Source: Idiomarina sp. MD25a (GTDB taxonomy: Bacteria; Pseudomonadota; Gammaproteobacteria; Enterobacterales; Alteromonadaceae). From it: a DNA stretch of 64,000 bases. The notes beneath the pieces are model-generated. The model was given only the letters and a program-made list of their open reading frames with translations. It searched no databases and was not told the DNA's origin. Positions 10,587 to 21,353 of this stretch are shown here, piece by piece. Location: NCBI RefSeq assembly GCF_001870515.1, contig NZ_MDGT01000003.1:62001-126000 (forward strand), read 5' to 3'. Numbering within the stretch: the stretch's first letter is position 1; each line of letters opens with the position of its first letter. Made by a program: the position numbers and the translations under genes.

Positions 10587-11550
10587 CGGTTAAATTTACC
10601 CCAATTGCAAAGGTGGTGGCATACCCATTCAGTAAGTCACTCACGGGTAACGGCTTTTTGCCCGGTAACTGCAATGAGTGAAGGGTTAAAGCGCCTTGGG
10701 AGCAGGCAACAGTAACACCCGCAGGTGAACAGTCGATAATGGTGCCTGGCGCTGAGCGGTGATCAGTTTTGCTAACGCTGGCTTGATGAACCTTAACAGT
10801 GCGTTGGCCAGGTTTACCGCCGGGAAGCTCAAACCAAGCAAAAGGCCAGGGATTAAATGCACGTACATTTCTCTCGAGCTGGGTCGCGTCCGACCAATCA
10901 ATTTTGCCTTCGTCCTTACTCAGTTTTTTTGCGTAAGTCGCGGCATCGTGGTTTTGAACTTCTGCGCGTTCACGGTAGCTTTCAATATCGTTCAATGTGG
11001 TTACGAGTGCACGGGGACCGAGTTGAGCAAGTTTTTTATAAAGCGAAGCGGATGTCTCTTGTGCATCAATGGCACAACGCTCAACGTGTAGGACTGGACC
11101 CGTGTCGAGTCCTTTTTCCATTTGCATAACGGCAACACCGGAAGCCTCATCGCCCGCCCAAATTGCGCGTTGGATAGGCGCCGCTCCACGCCAGCGTGGT
11201 AGTAGCGAACCATGCACGTTAATACATCCATACTTGGGCGTGGTCAAAATAGGCTCAGGCAATAATAAGCCATAGGCGACGACGACCATCACGTCAGGGC
11301 GATACTCCGCGAGTTGCTGCTGAGCCGACGTTGTGTTTAGTTTTTCGGGCTGCTCCACTGCGATCGTGTGTTCAAGAGCTAGCTGCTTGACAGCACTAGG
11401 CTGCAGCTTTTTCCCTCGTCCGGCTCTGCGGTCCGGTTGGGTATACACCGCAACGACTTCATGATCAGTATTAAGTAGCGCCGCTAAATGGTCGGCTGCA
11501 AATTCAGGAGTACCCGCAAAAACAATACGTAATGGTCTGTGTGTGCTCAA
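10576..11550 (-). CDS. fmt: Methionyl-tRNA formyltransferase
   Basis: Transfers a formyl group from 10-formyl-THF to initiator Met-tRNA. The 324 residues include the N-terminal formyltransferase domain with IVFAGTPEFAADHL, the substrate loop, the catalytic region NVHGSLLPRWRGAAPIQ (Asn and His), and GLDTGPVL with the catalytic Asp. A C-terminal OB-like domain follows and contains NPWPFAWF. It starts 4 bp after the def stop; the def-fmt pairing is the classic arrangement for N-formylmethionine addition and removal. Confidence 0.96.
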   Translation of the reverse strand: MSTHRPLRIVFAGTPEFAADHLAALLNTDHEVVAVYTQPDRRAGRGKKLQPSAVKQLALEHTIAVEQPEKLNTTSAQQQLAEYRPDVMVVVAYGLLLPEPILTTPKYGCINVHGSLLPRWRGAAPIQRAIWAGDEASGVAVMQMEKGLDTGPVLHVERCAIDAQETSASLYKKLAQLGPRALVTTLNDIESYRERAEVQNHDAATYAKKLSKDEGKIDWSDATQLERNVRAFNPWPFAWFELPGGKPGQRTVKVHQASVSKTDHRSAPGTIIDCSPAGVTVACSQGALTLHSLQLPGKKPLPVSDLLNGYATTFAIGVNLTDVD

Positions 11551-11554
11551 TCGA

Positions 11555-12076
11555 TTAGGCTCCAGTGCTTAATTTTTCTTGCAAACGTTGTTCTTTCTCA
11601 AGTTTCTTACGAATACGCTCGCGTTTAAGCGGTGACAAATAATCAACGAATAGTTTGCCATCTAGGTGATCAATTTCGTGTTGCACACAGATGGCTAATA
11701 GGCCTTCCGCATCCATTGAAAATCGCTCGCCATTTTTGTCCAACGCTTGCACGGTAATATGTTCGGCACGCTCAACTTTAGCAAAAACGTTCGGAAACGA
11801 TAGGCAACCCTCTTCATTGGTGAAATGACCCTCAGCGCGTGTAATCTCAGGGTTAATAAATACTAAGGGCTCGTTCTGACTTTCACTACAGTCAGCGACG
11901 AATAAACGTTGATGAACATCTACTTGAGTAGCCGCCAAACCGACGCCTTGAGATTCATACATCGTCTCAAACATATCGTCAATTGTAGCGCGTAGCGCAT
12001 CGTCAACCTGTTCGATAGGTTGCGCAACAGTGCGTAAGCGCTCATCGGGGTACTTAAGTACCGTTAACTTAGTCAT
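11555..12076 (-). CDS. def: Peptide deformylase
   Basis: Metalloenzyme that removes the formyl group from nascent proteins. The 173-aa sequence has all three family motifs: GVGLAATQ (GxGxAAxQ), EGCLSFP with the metal-binding Cys, and QHEIDHLDG with the two metal-binding His and the catalytic Glu. It is the first gene of the minus-strand operon. A strong ribosome site (AAGGAG) lies upstream. It is divergent from dprA across 54 bp, where both promoters must sit. Confidence 0.96.
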   Translation of the reverse strand: MTKLTVLKYPDERLRTVAQPIEQVDDALRATIDDMFETMYESQGVGLAATQVDVHQRLFVADCSESQNEPLVFINPEITRAEGHFTNEEGCLSFPNVFAKVERAEHITVQALDKNGERFSMDAEGLLAICVQHEIDHLDGKLFVDYLSPLKRERIRKKLEKEQRLQEKLSTGA

Positions 12077-12130
12077 TCCAAAATCTCCTTCGCTTTAACT
12101 ACTTTTATTTTACCTTAAATTGGGGGAGGA

Positions 12131-13174
12131 ATGACAGCCGTGCAGTATCATGAACTTGCTTTATTAATGAGCCTCAACAAAGCGCCAATCGCTGTACAGC
12201 GGGAATGTAGAGAGTTCGCTGAGCTAGAAGCGATTGAAGATCGATGTCTGCAATCTATTAAGTCGGTCCAGAGAGCTTACATACTTCAGGCAATGCATTG
12301 GTTGGAAAACGATAACTGTGGTGTCGTGGGCTGGTTTAATGACGAATATCCCGCACTGTTAAGAACCATAGAGCGCCCGCCTATGGTGTTATTTTATAAA
12401 GGGCGTACTGAACTACTATCCCAAGCGAGTGTCGCCATGGTCGGTAGTCGAAAGGCGAGTCACTATGGTATTCAGGTTACCGACCAGCTGGCTCAGGAAT
12501 GCGCGCAATCAGGGTTAGCTGTTGTGAGTGGCTTAGCGATGGGCATCGATGCAGCTGCACACCGCGCGGCTCTCGACTATGGTGCGACCATTGCGGTATT
12601 AGGCACCGGTATCGATCAGATCTATCCGCGTAGAAATCGTGAGCTCTATGAGCTGATGAGTCATCAGGGGTTAATCATCAGCGAATTTTCACCAGGTACC
12701 CCGGCACGCATGGATCATTTTCCGCGTCGCAACCGTATTATAAGTGGAATGTCGAAAGGCGTTGTTGTTATCGAAGCTGCACGACGCAGTGGATCCATTT
12801 CTACCGCCTTGTCGGCGTTACGAGAGGGGCGCGAAGTGGGCGCAGTGCCTAACAGCATTTTTGCTAAGTCACAGGAAGGGTGTCACTGGTTGCTGAAAGA
12901 AGGCGCACACGTGATCACGTGTGCAAACGATATCTTGTCTTGGTTTGACATCAGTGCGAATGAACCGAGTCAGCAAACACAATGTACAATTCCTAAACAC
13001 TTGGCAAACAATCCATTGTTCGCTAATGTGAGTAATGACCCAGTAAGTTTAGATGAGCTGGTTGAACGAACGGGGTTATCGGTTGCTGAGGTAAGCGAAC
13101 AATTATTATTACTTGAGCTTGAAGGACTGATTACAGCAATTCCGGGTGGTTACATAAAAGTGGGGAGGCGCTAA
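12131..13174 (+). CDS. dprA: DNA processing protein DprA/Smf
   Basis: Single-stranded DNA-binding, RecA-loading protein known from natural transformation, also conserved in non-competent species. The 347-aa protein has an N-terminal helical part, then the Rossmann-like core with [44 protein letters not shown] and [12 protein letters not shown]. The C-terminal winged-helix region is from about residue 290. The ATG is preceded by GGGGAGG. It heads the + operon dprA-smg-yrdD-tsaC-hemF-aroE, an order familiar from E. coli and relatives. Confidence 0.94.
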   Translation: MTAVQYHELALLMSLNKAPIAVQRECREFAELEAIEDRCLQSIKSVQRAYILQAMHWLENDNCGVVGWFNDEYPALLRTIERPPMVLFYKGRTELLSQASVAMVGSRKASHYGIQVTDQLAQECAQSGLAVVSGLAMGIDAAAHRAALDYGATIAVLGTGIDQIYPRRNRELYELMSHQGLIISEFSPGTPARMDHFPRRNRIISGMSKGVVVIEAARRSGSISTALSALREGREVGAVPNSIFAKSQEGCHWLLKEGAHVITCANDILSWFDISANEPSQQTQCTIPKHLANNPLFANVSNDPVSLDELVERTGLSVAEVSEQLLLLELEGLITAIPGGYIKVGRR

Positions 13175-13176
13175 CC

Positions 13177-13650
13177 ATGTTTGATATCCTCATGTACTTG
13201 TTTGAGAACTATATACATTCCGACTCAGAAGTTGTGGTTGACCACGATGAGTTGACGGACGAACTCGCCCGGGCCGGATTCCATCGGCAAGAAATTCAAA
13301 AAGCGTTAGCTTGGCTTGAACGCTTGGCGGATTTACAGGAAACAGAGGCTAAGACCTATCTCAACGTCACACCTGTTGCTTCAATGCGGGTCTATACGGA
13401 AATTGAGTGCAGTCGGTTAGATACTCAGTGTCGTGGGTTCTTAACCTATCTCGAAAATCTTGGCGTATTGGACTTTAGCACTCGAGAAATGGTCGTTGAT
13501 AGAGTGATGGAGCTCGAAACCAGTCGATTTAGTCTCGACGATCTCAAGTGGGTCGTGCTTATGGTATTATTTAACCTACCAGGGCGTGAAGCGGCTTACG
13601 ATAAGATGGAAGGTTTGCTATTTGAGGAGCCGGAGGGGCCGCTGCACTAA
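13177..13650 (+). CDS. smg: Smg family protein (DUF494)
   Basis: A 157-aa acidic protein with the family opening [19 protein letters not shown] and the C-terminal segment [17 protein letters not shown]. Its biochemical role is not established in the family. It starts 2 bp after dprA and is followed by yrdD after 21 bp, the usual dprA-smg-yrdD arrangement, so identity rests on both sequence and position. Confidence 0.9.
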   Translation: MFDILMYLFENYIHSDSEVVVDHDELTDELARAGFHRQEIQKALAWLERLADLQETEAKTYLNVTPVASMRVYTEIECSRLDTQCRGFLTYLENLGVLDFSTREMVVDRVMELETSRFSLDDLKWVVLMVLFNLPGREAAYDKMEGLLFEEPEGPLH

Positions 13651-13671
13651 TCTACTTAAGGATATAGAGTC

Positions 13672-14190
13672 ATGCAGGCGTGTCCGAAATGCGGTCGTGA
13701 GCTGGTTTTAAAGCACAAAGGTCAGCAGAGTTTTTTGGGGTGCAGTGGCTATCCCGGTTGTGAGTATACCCAGGGGCTTCGCGAGCAATCAGAGATTGAG
13801 CCGGAGAGCTTGGGTGTGCCTTGTCCCCAGTGCGGCAATGACTTGCAGTTAAAAAGCGGACGGTTTGGGCTTTTTGTTGGTTGCAGCAATTATCCAGACT
13901 GTGACTTTATTGCAGAAGATCCAACTCAACGAGAACAGGATTCGGTTCCGTGTCCGGAGTGTGAAAAGGCTGGTCGAACAGGTCGAGTTGTTGCAAAGAC
14001 AGGTCGTTCGGGTAAACAGTTTTTCTCTTGTGATCAATTTCCCACCTGCGATTTTTCGTTGCCTTTACCTCCCGTTAATGAAGCCTGTCCCGAGTGTGAC
14101 TTCCCCTTGTTAATGCGAAAGCGTAGTCAGGGTTCCGAGCGCCTTGTTTGTCCGCAAAAGCACTGCGACTACCGCTCCAAGCCGCTATAA
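13672..14190 (+). CDS. yrdD: Topoisomerase-type zinc-finger protein (YrdD-like)
   Basis: A 172-aa protein made almost entirely of four tandem zinc-ribbon units like those at the C-terminus of DNA topoisomerase I. Visible cysteine sets are CPKCG...GCSGYPGC, CPQCG...GCSNYPDC, CPECEKAG...SCDQFPTC and CPECD...CPQKHC. There is no topoisomerase catalytic domain. Related E. coli YrdD sits in the same operon position. Nucleic-acid binding is likely, but no specific function is known to me. Confidence 0.9.
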   Translation: MQACPKCGRELVLKHKGQQSFLGCSGYPGCEYTQGLREQSEIEPESLGVPCPQCGNDLQLKSGRFGLFVGCSNYPDCDFIAEDPTQREQDSVPCPECEKAGRTGRVVAKTGRSGKQFFSCDQFPTCDFSLPLPPVNEACPECDFPLLMRKRSQGSERLVCPQKHCDYRSKPL

Positions 14191-14224
14191 TAAGTCCAGT
14201 TTTTAGTTTTAGAGAGGAACTCCA

Positions 14225-14779
14225 GTGTCAGCACTTGATATTGAATCAGCGCGTTCGGCGCTATTAAACGGTGTAATCGCATACCCAACCGAAGCAGTAT
14301 TCGGTTTAGGTTGCGATCCACGTAACGAGGAAGCGATCCGCAAGATTCTAACCTTGAAAGAACGCCCTGAGGACAAAGGGCTTATTCTAATCGCCGCTGA
14401 CTATAGCCAATTGACACCTTATGTTAAAGATTCCGCAATAGGTCAGGATAAGCGCTTTAGCGTGCTATCACATTGGCCTGGCCCGGTGACATTGATTCTT
14501 CCCGCACGCGATACGGTTTCACCACTGCTGACCGGTGGACGAGATACCATTGCAGTGCGTGTTACAGCCTATGAGCCCGTGCGAGAGCTTTGTCGCAAGC
14601 TAGGTACTGCATTAGTATCTACTAGCGCCAACCCAAGCGGTGAAGAGCCGGCTAGAACAGCTCAAGAAGTGAGTGATTACTTCGGTGATGAAGTCGATTG
14701 GGTTTGGGATGAAAAAACAGGTGGCGCAGAGCAACCCTCTAAAATCATCGATCCATTTAATAACACCGTATTGAGGTAA
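14225..14779 (+). CDS. tsaC: Threonylcarbamoyl-AMP synthase
   Basis: Makes L-threonylcarbamoyladenylate from threonine, bicarbonate and ATP, the first step of the t6A37 tRNA modification. The 184-aa product has the YrdC fold markers: [15 protein letters not shown] near the N-terminus, [21 protein letters not shown], and the [14 protein letters not shown] segment. The start is GTG at 14225 with GAGAGGAACTCC upstream. It lacks the Sua5 C-terminal domain, as expected for TsaC. It is fourth in the dprA operon. Confidence 0.94.
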   Translation: MSALDIESARSALLNGVIAYPTEAVFGLGCDPRNEEAIRKILTLKERPEDKGLILIAADYSQLTPYVKDSAIGQDKRFSVLSHWPGPVTLILPARDTVSPLLTGGRDTIAVRVTAYEPVRELCRKLGTALVSTSANPSGEEPARTAQEVSDYFGDEVDWVWDEKTGGAEQPSKIIDPFNNTVLR

Positions 14780-14789
14780 GGTTTTTGTC

Positions 14790-15722
14790 ATGATGGAACA
14801 GACTATGTTGCAGCCGGTATTGAATTACCTGCTCAGCTTGCAAGATAGTATTTGCCAACAATTGGAAGCCGTTGATGGTAGTGGACACTTCCAACAGGAT
14901 GAGTGGCAACGGGAGCAAGGTGGTGGCGGTCGTTCTCGAGTGATGAAAGAGGGCGAAACGTTTGAACAGGCCGGCGTGGGCTTCTCGCATGTATACGGTG
15001 AACAGCTGCCTAAGAGTGCAACGGCGCACCGGCCCGAACTTGAAGGTCGTGACTTCAATGCCTGCGGCGTGTCTTTGGTCATTCATCCACGTAACCCCCA
15101 TGTACCGACCGTTCATCTTAACGTCCGGTTCTTTATTGCCGAAAAGGAAGGTGAAGACCCCGTTTGGTGGTTTGGTGGAGGCTTTGACTTAACACCTTAT
15201 TACCCCTACACCAACGATTGCATTGAGTGGCATAAAAAAGCCAAAGCATCGCTCGATAAAGTAGACCCTGCACTCTATGACAAATACAAAGTTTGGTGTG
15301 ATGATTACTTTTATTTGAAACACCGAAATGAAGCGCGTGGCATCGGTGGTATTTTCTTTGACGACTTGAATGACCGATCGTTTGACGAGGCGTTTGATGT
15401 AATCAAAGCGGTTGGCGATGCCTTTTGTGAAGCTTACGTGCCTATCGTAGAACGTCGCAAAAAAACTGAATACTCAGAGCATCAACGTCAATTTCAATTG
15501 TATCGCCGCGGTCGTTATGTTGAATTTAATCTAGTCTGGGATCGAGGCACCTTGTTTGGCTTGCAAACCGGCGGGCGAACCGAGTCAATTCTGATGTCGA
15601 TGCCGCCGTTAGTGCGGTGGGAATATGACTGGCAACCACAGCCTGAATCAGTAGAGGCTGCTCTGACGGAATACTATTTGTTACCGCGGGACTGGGCCGC
15701 CATGGACTATGTTAATGAGTAA
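14790..15722 (+). CDS. hemF: Oxygen-dependent coproporphyrinogen III oxidase
   Basis: Aerobic decarboxylation of coproporphyrinogen III to protoporphyrinogen IX in haem synthesis. The 310-aa sequence shows [56 protein letters not shown] and [12 protein letters not shown], the core of the family. Two adjacent ATG codons (14790 and 14793) make the exact start uncertain by one codon. The 3' end overlaps aroE, so the two are translationally coupled. Presence of HemF fits an aerobic marine lifestyle. Confidence 0.96.
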   Translation: MMEQTMLQPVLNYLLSLQDSICQQLEAVDGSGHFQQDEWQREQGGGGRSRVMKEGETFEQAGVGFSHVYGEQLPKSATAHRPELEGRDFNACGVSLVIHPRNPHVPTVHLNVRFFIAEKEGEDPVWWFGGGFDLTPYYPYTNDCIEWHKKAKASLDKVDPALYDKYKVWCDDYFYLKHRNEARGIGGIFFDDLNDRSFDEAFDVIKAVGDAFCEAYVPIVERRKKTEYSEHQRQFQLYRRGRYVEFNLVWDRGTLFGLQTGGRTESILMSMPPLVRWEYDWQPQPESVEAALTEYYLLPRDWAAMDYVNE

Positions 15723-16536
15723 TCAGTTAGCCGTTTTCGGTAATCCAATTAAGCACAGTCTGTCACCGAGAATACACAGCTTATTTGCTGAGCAAACCGG
15801 GCGCAGTGTTGATTACCAGCGTCTATTAGTGAGTCCTCAAGGTTTTCCGAAAGCGGTAGCTCGGCAATTTTCGCAAGGTTTAGCTGGCGCCAATGTAACA
15901 GTACCATTTAAACAGGTAGCGTATCAGCTTGTGACTCGACACCTAGGCTCAGCTGCTCATAGTGGCGCCGTTAATACATTAATTAGCGCGCCTCATGGTG
16001 GCCTGATCGGTGCCAATACCGATGGCGACGGGCTAGTCGCCGCGCTCAAGTCGAAAGGTGTCAGTTTGGCGGGGCGGCGTATTCTCTTGCTCGGGGCCGG
16101 CGGCGCGAGTCGCGGTGTCATGCCAGCGCTTAATGCCGAGAAGCCAGATGTGATTTGGGTGTGGAACCGCACAGTGGAACGTGCCGAGCAACTTGCTTCG
16201 CTATTTCATTCGGCGCAGGTGTTACGGCATTGGTCTGATGCGCGTAAACCTGATCTCATTATTAATGCGACCAGTGCCAGTTTGTTTGGCGAGTCGTTAG
16301 CACTTCCTGAGCATCTGCTTGATACCGATACCGTTGGCTATGACATGGTTTACAGTCGTGATGCGACAGCTTTTCAAAGTCGGTTTAAAGCATCCGGTGG
16401 GGGTGTTTGTTTTGATGGTTTAAGAATGCTCGTGGAACAAGCGGCAGTCAGCTTTAGCCTTTGGTTTTCCTGCGACAAACCTAAAACCGAAGCCATCTAT
16501 CATCAGTTGCGTAATGAGTTAACCAAGCTTGACTAA
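15715..16536 (+). CDS. aroE: Shikimate dehydrogenase
   Basis: NADP-dependent reduction of 3-dehydroshikimate in the shikimate pathway. The N-terminal substrate domain reads [18 protein letters not shown], with the catalytic Lys in NVTVPFKQ and Asp in GANTDGDG. The Rossmann motif is [12 protein letters not shown] choose the ATG at 15715 (273 aa), since family members begin only a few residues before AVFGNP; an ATG at 15709 is also in frame. The start lies inside the hemF stop region. Its end overlaps the opposing nuclease gene by 18 bp. Confidence 0.94.
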   Translation: MSNQLAVFGNPIKHSLSPRIHSLFAEQTGRSVDYQRLLVSPQGFPKAVARQFSQGLAGANVTVPFKQVAYQLVTRHLGSAAHSGAVNTLISAPHGGLIGANTDGDGLVAALKSKGVSLAGRRILLLGAGGASRGVMPALNAEKPDVIWVWNRTVERAEQLASLFHSAQVLRHWSDARKPDLIINATSASLFGESLALPEHLLDTDTVGYDMVYSRDATAFQSRFKASGGGVCFDGLRMLVEQAAVSFSLWFSCDKPKTEAIYHQLRNELTKLD

Positions 16537-18141
16537 TGCGAGGTTGGCATTCACACCGACCTCGTTAAGTGCTCTCAGCCAACGGATTTGGTTGGGGCGT
16601 AATGTGTCGCCTGGACCTTTAACTTCGACCAGCATGACCTGTTTATCGCGATACAACCATAAGTCGGGAAAGCCGGCGCGATTGTTGTGTACGTCGCGAG
16701 CAATACGCTCAAAAATAGCCGCCCACTGCTGACCTTTGAGTCGTAGCCACCAATCTAGGAGTACACCCTTATCAACTCCGGGCCAGTAAATAAACGGATT
16801 CGCGAGGCCTGTTTTTTCATCGATAACCTGAGTAATACGTTGCGTTACGGTGTCGGGGCAGTGCTTGATTTCATCAAGGCGTTTTTTTATTAACGCTTCG
16901 CGACGATGATAAAACTCATGGCTATTGAGATCTCTTGGCCCTCGCTGAAACGGGTGAACAAAGGCCCCCTCGACATCTTCGAATACGATATCCCAAAAAA
17001 TAATGCCAAACAGTGTTTGTGGAATTGTGTTTTCGTAGTGTGCTCCCCGCCAACCTTGCTGCTCAAAGTGAGCTAAGCTCTCTGCTTCTATTGAGGCTCC
17101 TCTCGATGCAAAGCTTAAATGGTGAGTTTCAGGCTCGGTTTGCTGTGCCGTAGGTTCAGCAAACCAACGTGACAATAATTGCTCAGCAATGGCGTGCTCC
17201 GGGTCGTTCCACGGCTCCTCTGCCATTTCATTCAGGGTGGAGTAAGCCTGCTTATTATCACCTTGCTTTCTGTAAATTCTTGCCATTCGTTCGCGCGCAG
17301 GGGGGCGGAATGACTGCTGATAAATCATTAGAGCATCGTCGAGTGCATCGGCTCGTTCACAGTCTCGCGCGAGCTTATTGCAGAGCCGGCTATAGGCACC
17401 TCGAAATTTCTTCCATCCTTGATGGTTTGCTGCGCGTTTATACCAGTCGCGGATAATATGTATACGCTCAGGTAAGCCTTCTGTGTCCGAGTAACGTTGG
17501 CGAAACGTACTCATCGCATGGTAGTTAGCAACATCCTCAGGACTACTGAATAAGCTTTTAGGTCGAATTGTGTAGGTTTCATAACGAACATGACCGAGTG
17601 CTGTCTTTATAAACTCGGTGAGATCTTGATGTGCATTTCCAAAAAACAACAATGACAAGCGGTCAAAGTTTGCTTGTTGTGTTAACGCATACCATTGCAG
17701 TTGAGCGGCGACTGGCCATGGTGTTGGAAGCGCCAATAGTGCCTCGAGAATGTCGGCTTTTTTTGCCGAAGTAGAGAGCATGCAGCCGTTTTCTCGCGCC
17801 ACATGTAGTAGTTCGGCGCGCTTTAATAGTTCAACTCCTTCAGGGCTATTGATCGCATGGTGTACGGTCAGCCAGCCCTCACCCTCAAGCGTGTTGACCG
17901 CTTGAGCGAGGTTGATTTCCGAGTAATTCAAGCCATCGACTCGAAATTGCTGACCGCGACGACTGGATAATCGAATCCATAGCTTTTGTGCGTCGGTGTT
18001 AAGTGACTCATAACGTGCGAGTGTCAGTCGAGTCTCATCATCTAACAGCGTGTCGTGATGATGCCGCACCCAACGCAAGATAGTGTTGAAGTTTTGCCAA
18101 TAGTAATCGGGCTGATCAACATCAGCGGGTTCCCAACGCAT
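16519..18141 (-). CDS. FAN1-like VRR-NUC domain structure-specific nuclease
   Basis: A 540-aa protein resembling bacterial homologues of Fanconi-associated nuclease 1, which cut branched DNA during crosslink repair. The C-terminal VRR-NUC domain (about 425-540) has the PD-(D/E)xK set GFPDLW (D493), LVEVKGPGD (E506, K508) and RPNQIRWL. The N-terminal half contains a winged-helix/SAP-like region with LSTSAKKADILEALL. The middle is helical and TPR-like (RMARIYRKQGDNKQAYSTL). Length matches the Pseudomonas enzyme as I remember it (about 560 aa). It lies alone between aroE and the polA leader. Substrate and pathway are inferred from the family. Confidence 0.82.
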   Translation of the reverse strand: MRWEPADVDQPDYYWQNFNTILRWVRHHHDTLLDDETRLTLARYESLNTDAQKLWIRLSSRRGQQFRVDGLNYSEINLAQAVNTLEGEGWLTVHHAINSPEGVELLKRAELLHVARENGCMLSTSAKKADILEALLALPTPWPVAAQLQWYALTQQANFDRLSLLFFGNAHQDLTEFIKTALGHVRYETYTIRPKSLFSSPEDVANYHAMSTFRQRYSDTEGLPERIHIIRDWYKRAANHQGWKKFRGAYSRLCNKLARDCERADALDDALMIYQQSFRPPARERMARIYRKQGDNKQAYSTLNEMAEEPWNDPEHAIAEQLLSRWFAEPTAQQTEPETHHLSFASRGASIEAESLAHFEQQGWRGAHYENTIPQTLFGIIFWDIVFEDVEGAFVHPFQRGPRDLNSHEFYHRREALIKKRLDEIKHCPDTVTQRITQVIDEKTGLANPFIYWPGVDKGVLLDWWLRLKGQQWAAIFERIARDVHNNRAGFPDLWLYRDKQVMLVEVKGPGDTLRPNQIRWLRALNEVGVNANLALVKLG

Positions 18142-18549
18142 TGAATTCTCGATAAAAAAATAACCTATTATAAAGGTACGCTTAATATGGAAGAAAAGAG
18201 TATAAAAAAACCGACAGTCTGACTAGACCTTGTCTCATTTTGTGGTAGTCTACTTAGTCTGCTCGATTCGGTGCGCTCTGGTATCAAAACGTCGGGTAGC
18301 AAAAATAAGTTTCCACAACGAAACAAATAATAAGAAGTAGGGCACTTAGGGTAGCCCGCCGTTTAAAAATCCCTTTTAAAATCAAGCTGTTAAAATTTAT
18401 CCCATACACGATAACTCTTTTTGTTTGTTCGTGGGGTTTACTATTGTCAACAGAATTATCCACAGCGTATCCACATTTATCGACTAGCCTTGTTTCAGCG
18501 CCTATGGCATCCTTAGCACATTAGTTTTTTGACCAGCGAGACCGCATTC
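18142..18549. other. 400-bp gene-free leader upstream of polA
   Basis: No ORF with a credible start was found. Near 18210-18265 there are repeated AGTCTG/TAGTCT words, and further down an AT-rich stretch and two DnaA-box-like sites (18456-18475). It must contain the polA promoter and the promoter of the divergent nuclease gene. An in-frame TTG at 18529 could extend PolA by 7 codons, but the ATG at 18550 fits family N-termini better. Confidence 0.5.
18456..18475 (+). promoter_or_regulatory. Pair of DnaA-box-like sites before polA
   Basis: TTATCCACA (18456-18464) is a perfect match to the DnaA box TTATNCACA. GTATCCACA (18467-18475) follows with one mismatch, in the same orientation and exactly 11 bp later, about one helical turn. 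They lie 75-94 bp before the polA ATG. DnaA stimulation of polA has been reported in E. coli as I recall, so a regulatory role is plausible. Confidence 0.55.
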
Positions 18550-21324
18550 ATGGCGCAGACAGTACCTGAAAATCCTTTCATTTTAGTCGATGGCTCCTCG
18601 TACTTATTTCGAGCTTTTCATGCTCCGCCACACTTAACCAACTCGGCCGGAGAACCTACGGGTGCGGTTTATGGGGTCGTTAATATGTTGCGCAGTTTGC
18701 TTAAACGCTATAAACCTTCGCACATGGCAGTGGTATTCGATGCCAAAGGTAAGACGTTTCGTAGCGATATTTACGATGAATATAAAGCTCATCGACCACC
18801 CATGCCCGACGACTTGCGCACGCAAATTGAACCCTTACATGCCATTGTTAAGGCAATGGGATTGCCATTACTGTGTGTTGATGGCGTCGAAGCGGATGAC
18901 GTAATTGGTACGCTGGCAAAGCAAGCCGGCGATAAGGGCCGGTTTACCTTGATCAGCACCGGTGACAAGGACATGGCGCAACTAGTTAATGATCATGTCA
19001 TGTTGATTAATACCATGACAGACACACTGCTAGACGAGTCTGGGGTGGTTGAAAAGTTTGGTGTTAAGCCTAGTCAAATTATTGATTACTTAGCATTGAT
19101 GGGTGATAGCTCGGATAATATTCCTGGTTTACCCAAGGTCGGTGAGAAAACAGCGCAGGCGATGCTTCAAGGTATTCCGAGTATCGATAAGATTTACGAA
19201 GATATAAATGCGGTGACAGAATTAGGGTTCCGCGGCGCTAAATCAATGCCGAAGAAACTAGAAGAATTCAAAGACCAATTGCTAATGTCACGCGAGTTGG
19301 CGACTATCAAGTGTGATGTTGAGCTCGAATGTGCACCCGATGCGTTAACGATTGAACCGGCTGACACGGATCAGCTACAAACGCTGTATGGCAAAATGGA
19401 ATTCCGTCGTTGGCTGAATGAGCTGTTAGAAACCGGCGCGGCAACGGATCAAGCCTTAGGCGAAGCGAGTCCTGCCGAAGAGCAAAGCGAACAGTTCAGT
19501 GTTAACCGCGACGCGTACAAGACGTTATTTAATGAAGAAGAAGTCTCTGATTATATTGAGCAATTAAAATCAGCTGAGGTCATTGCGTTTGATACCGAGA
19601 CAACGAGCCTTAACTACATGGAAGCGCAACTCGTCGGCGTTTCGTTTTCAATAGCGGAATGCGAAGCGGTTTACATACCGGTGGCGCATGATTACGTCGG
19701 GGTCGAAAAGCAAGTCGATCGTGACTGGTTGTTAAAAGTCTTAAAACCACTACTCGAAGATTCCAGTATCGCTAAAGTAGGTCAGAATCTTAAGTACGAT
19801 GCGCACATTCTACGTCGTTACGGTATTAAACTTCGTGGTATCAAGAATGACACCATGTTGGCGTCGTACGTTTTTAATAGTGTTGGTTCGCGTCACGACA
19901 TGGACACGCTCAGTCTGCAATACTTGAACCATAAGCCGATTAAGTTCGAAGAGATTGCGGGGAAAGGAGCAAAACAGCTTACCTTTAACCAAATTGAGCT
20001 GGCGCAGGCAGCACCTTATGCTGCGGAAGATGCCGATATTACGTTGCGGTTGCATCATATTTTATGGGACAAAGTCCACCAGACAGGTGAGCAGCTCGCC
20101 TCTGTGTTAACCGATATTGAGGTGCCTCTGGTCAGTATTCTAACCGACATGGAAGAATACGGCGTAAAAGTTGATGCTGAAATGCTCGGTAAACAGAGTG
20201 AAGAGATTGCTAACAAGCTTCTTGAACTTGAGCAAAAGGCCTTTGAAATTGCCGGTGAAGAGTTCAACCTCGGTTCTCCGAAACAACTGCAGCAAATTTT
20301 GTTTGAAAAGCTTGAGCTTCCGGTCATCAAGAAAACACCGAAAGGCGCACCGTCGACCGCCGAGGAAGTCCTGCAGGAGCTGGCGCATGATTATCCACTG
20401 CCGGATGTGATTTTGCAGCATCGTAGCTTGGCTAAATTGAAATCGACCTACACCGATAAATTACCGCGTATGATTAACCCAGATACTGGGCGTGTGCATA
20501 CTTCGTATCAGCAAGCTGTCGCCGCGACGGGTCGGTTGTCATCGACTGAACCCAACTTACAGAATATCCCTATTCGTACGCCCGAAGGCCGCCGTGTTCG
20601 CCAAGCGTTTGTGGCTGAGGAAGGCTTTACGGTCGTAGCTATCGACTATAGTCAGATAGAGCTCAGAATTATGGCGCATTTATCGCAAGATGCCTCGTTG
20701 CTAAGAGCCTTTGCCCAAGGGCAGGACATCCACCGTGCTACGGCCAGTGAAGTGTTTGGTTGTAGCTTAGAGGAAGTCACTGATGAACAGCGCCGCCGAG
20801 CTAAAGCGGTTAACTTTGGTTTGATATACGGTATGTCTGCGTTTGGGTTATCGCGCCAACTTGATATTCCTCGACATGAAGCGCAAGCCTACATGGACAA
20901 GTATTTTGAGCGTTTCCCTGGTGTTTTAGAATATATGGAAAATACTCGCGAAACAGCGAAGAAGCAGGGTTATGTATCGACGCTTTTTGGCCGTCGCTTA
21001 CCGCTTCCAGAAATCAAAGCATCCAATGGTGCTCGTCGCAAAGCGGCTGAACGTGCTGCGATTAACGCACCGATGCAAGGTACCGCGGCCGATATCATTA
21101 AGCGAGCAATGATAAAAGTCGGCGACTGGATCGATGAAAAGGGCTGTCAGCCAGATGTTCGGATGCTGATGCAGGTGCACGATGAATTAGTTTTTGAAAT
21201 TCGTACAGAACATGCCGAGAGTTATGCCAAAGCCCTTGCTGATGTGATGGGTGAGGCGGCTGACTTGGATGTGCCATTGCTTGCTGAGTACGGCTTTGGC
21301 GCAAACTGGGACGAAGCGCATTAA
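18550..21324 (+). CDS. polA: DNA polymerase I
   Basis: Repair and Okazaki-fragment polymerase, 924 aa from the ATG at 18550. The 5' nuclease domain (about 1-300) starts [18 protein letters not shown] and has [12 protein letters not shown] and [11 protein letters not shown]. The 3'-5' proofreading domain keeps its metal residues ([35 protein letters not shown]), so it should be active. The polymerase domain has [30 protein letters not shown], the O-helix [16 protein letters not shown] and [14 protein letters not shown] lies about 10 bp before the ATG. Confidence 0.97.
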   Translation: MAQTVPENPFILVDGSSYLFRAFHAPPHLTNSAGEPTGAVYGVVNMLRSLLKRYKPSHMAVVFDAKGKTFRSDIYDEYKAHRPPMPDDLRTQIEPLHAIVKAMGLPLLCVDGVEADDVIGTLAKQAGDKGRFTLISTGDKDMAQLVNDHVMLINTMTDTLLDESGVVEKFGVKPSQIIDYLALMGDSSDNIPGLPKVGEKTAQAMLQGIPSIDKIYEDINAVTELGFRGAKSMPKKLEEFKDQLLMSRELATIKCDVELECAPDALTIEPADTDQLQTLYGKMEFRRWLNELLETGAATDQALGEASPAEEQSEQFSVNRDAYKTLFNEEEVSDYIEQLKSAEVIAFDTETTSLNYMEAQLVGVSFSIAECEAVYIPVAHDYVGVEKQVDRDWLLKVLKPLLEDSSIAKVGQNLKYDAHILRRYGIKLRGIKNDTMLASYVFNSVGSRHDMDTLSLQYLNHKPIKFEEIAGKGAKQLTFNQIELAQAAPYAAEDADITLRLHHILWDKVHQTGEQLASVLTDIEVPLVSILTDMEEYGVKVDAEMLGKQSEEIANKLLELEQKAFEIAGEEFNLGSPKQLQQILFEKLELPVIKKTPKGAPSTAEEVLQELAHDYPLPDVILQHRSLAKLKSTYTDKLPRMINPDTGRVHTSYQQAVAATGRLSSTEPNLQNIPIRTPEGRRVRQAFVAEEGFTVVAIDYSQIELRIMAHLSQDASLLRAFAQGQDIHRATASEVFGCSLEEVTDEQRRRAKAVNFGLIYGMSAFGLSRQLDIPRHEAQAYMDKYFERFPGVLEYMENTRETAKKQGYVSTLFGRRLPLPEIKASNGARRKAAERAAINAPMQGTAADIIKRAMIKVGDWIDEKGCQPDVRMLMQVHDELVFEIRTEHAESYAKALADVMGEAADLDVPLLAEYGFGANWDEAH

Positions 21325-21353
21325 CTTTTTTGAGAAATTTTGAACTTTCTTAA

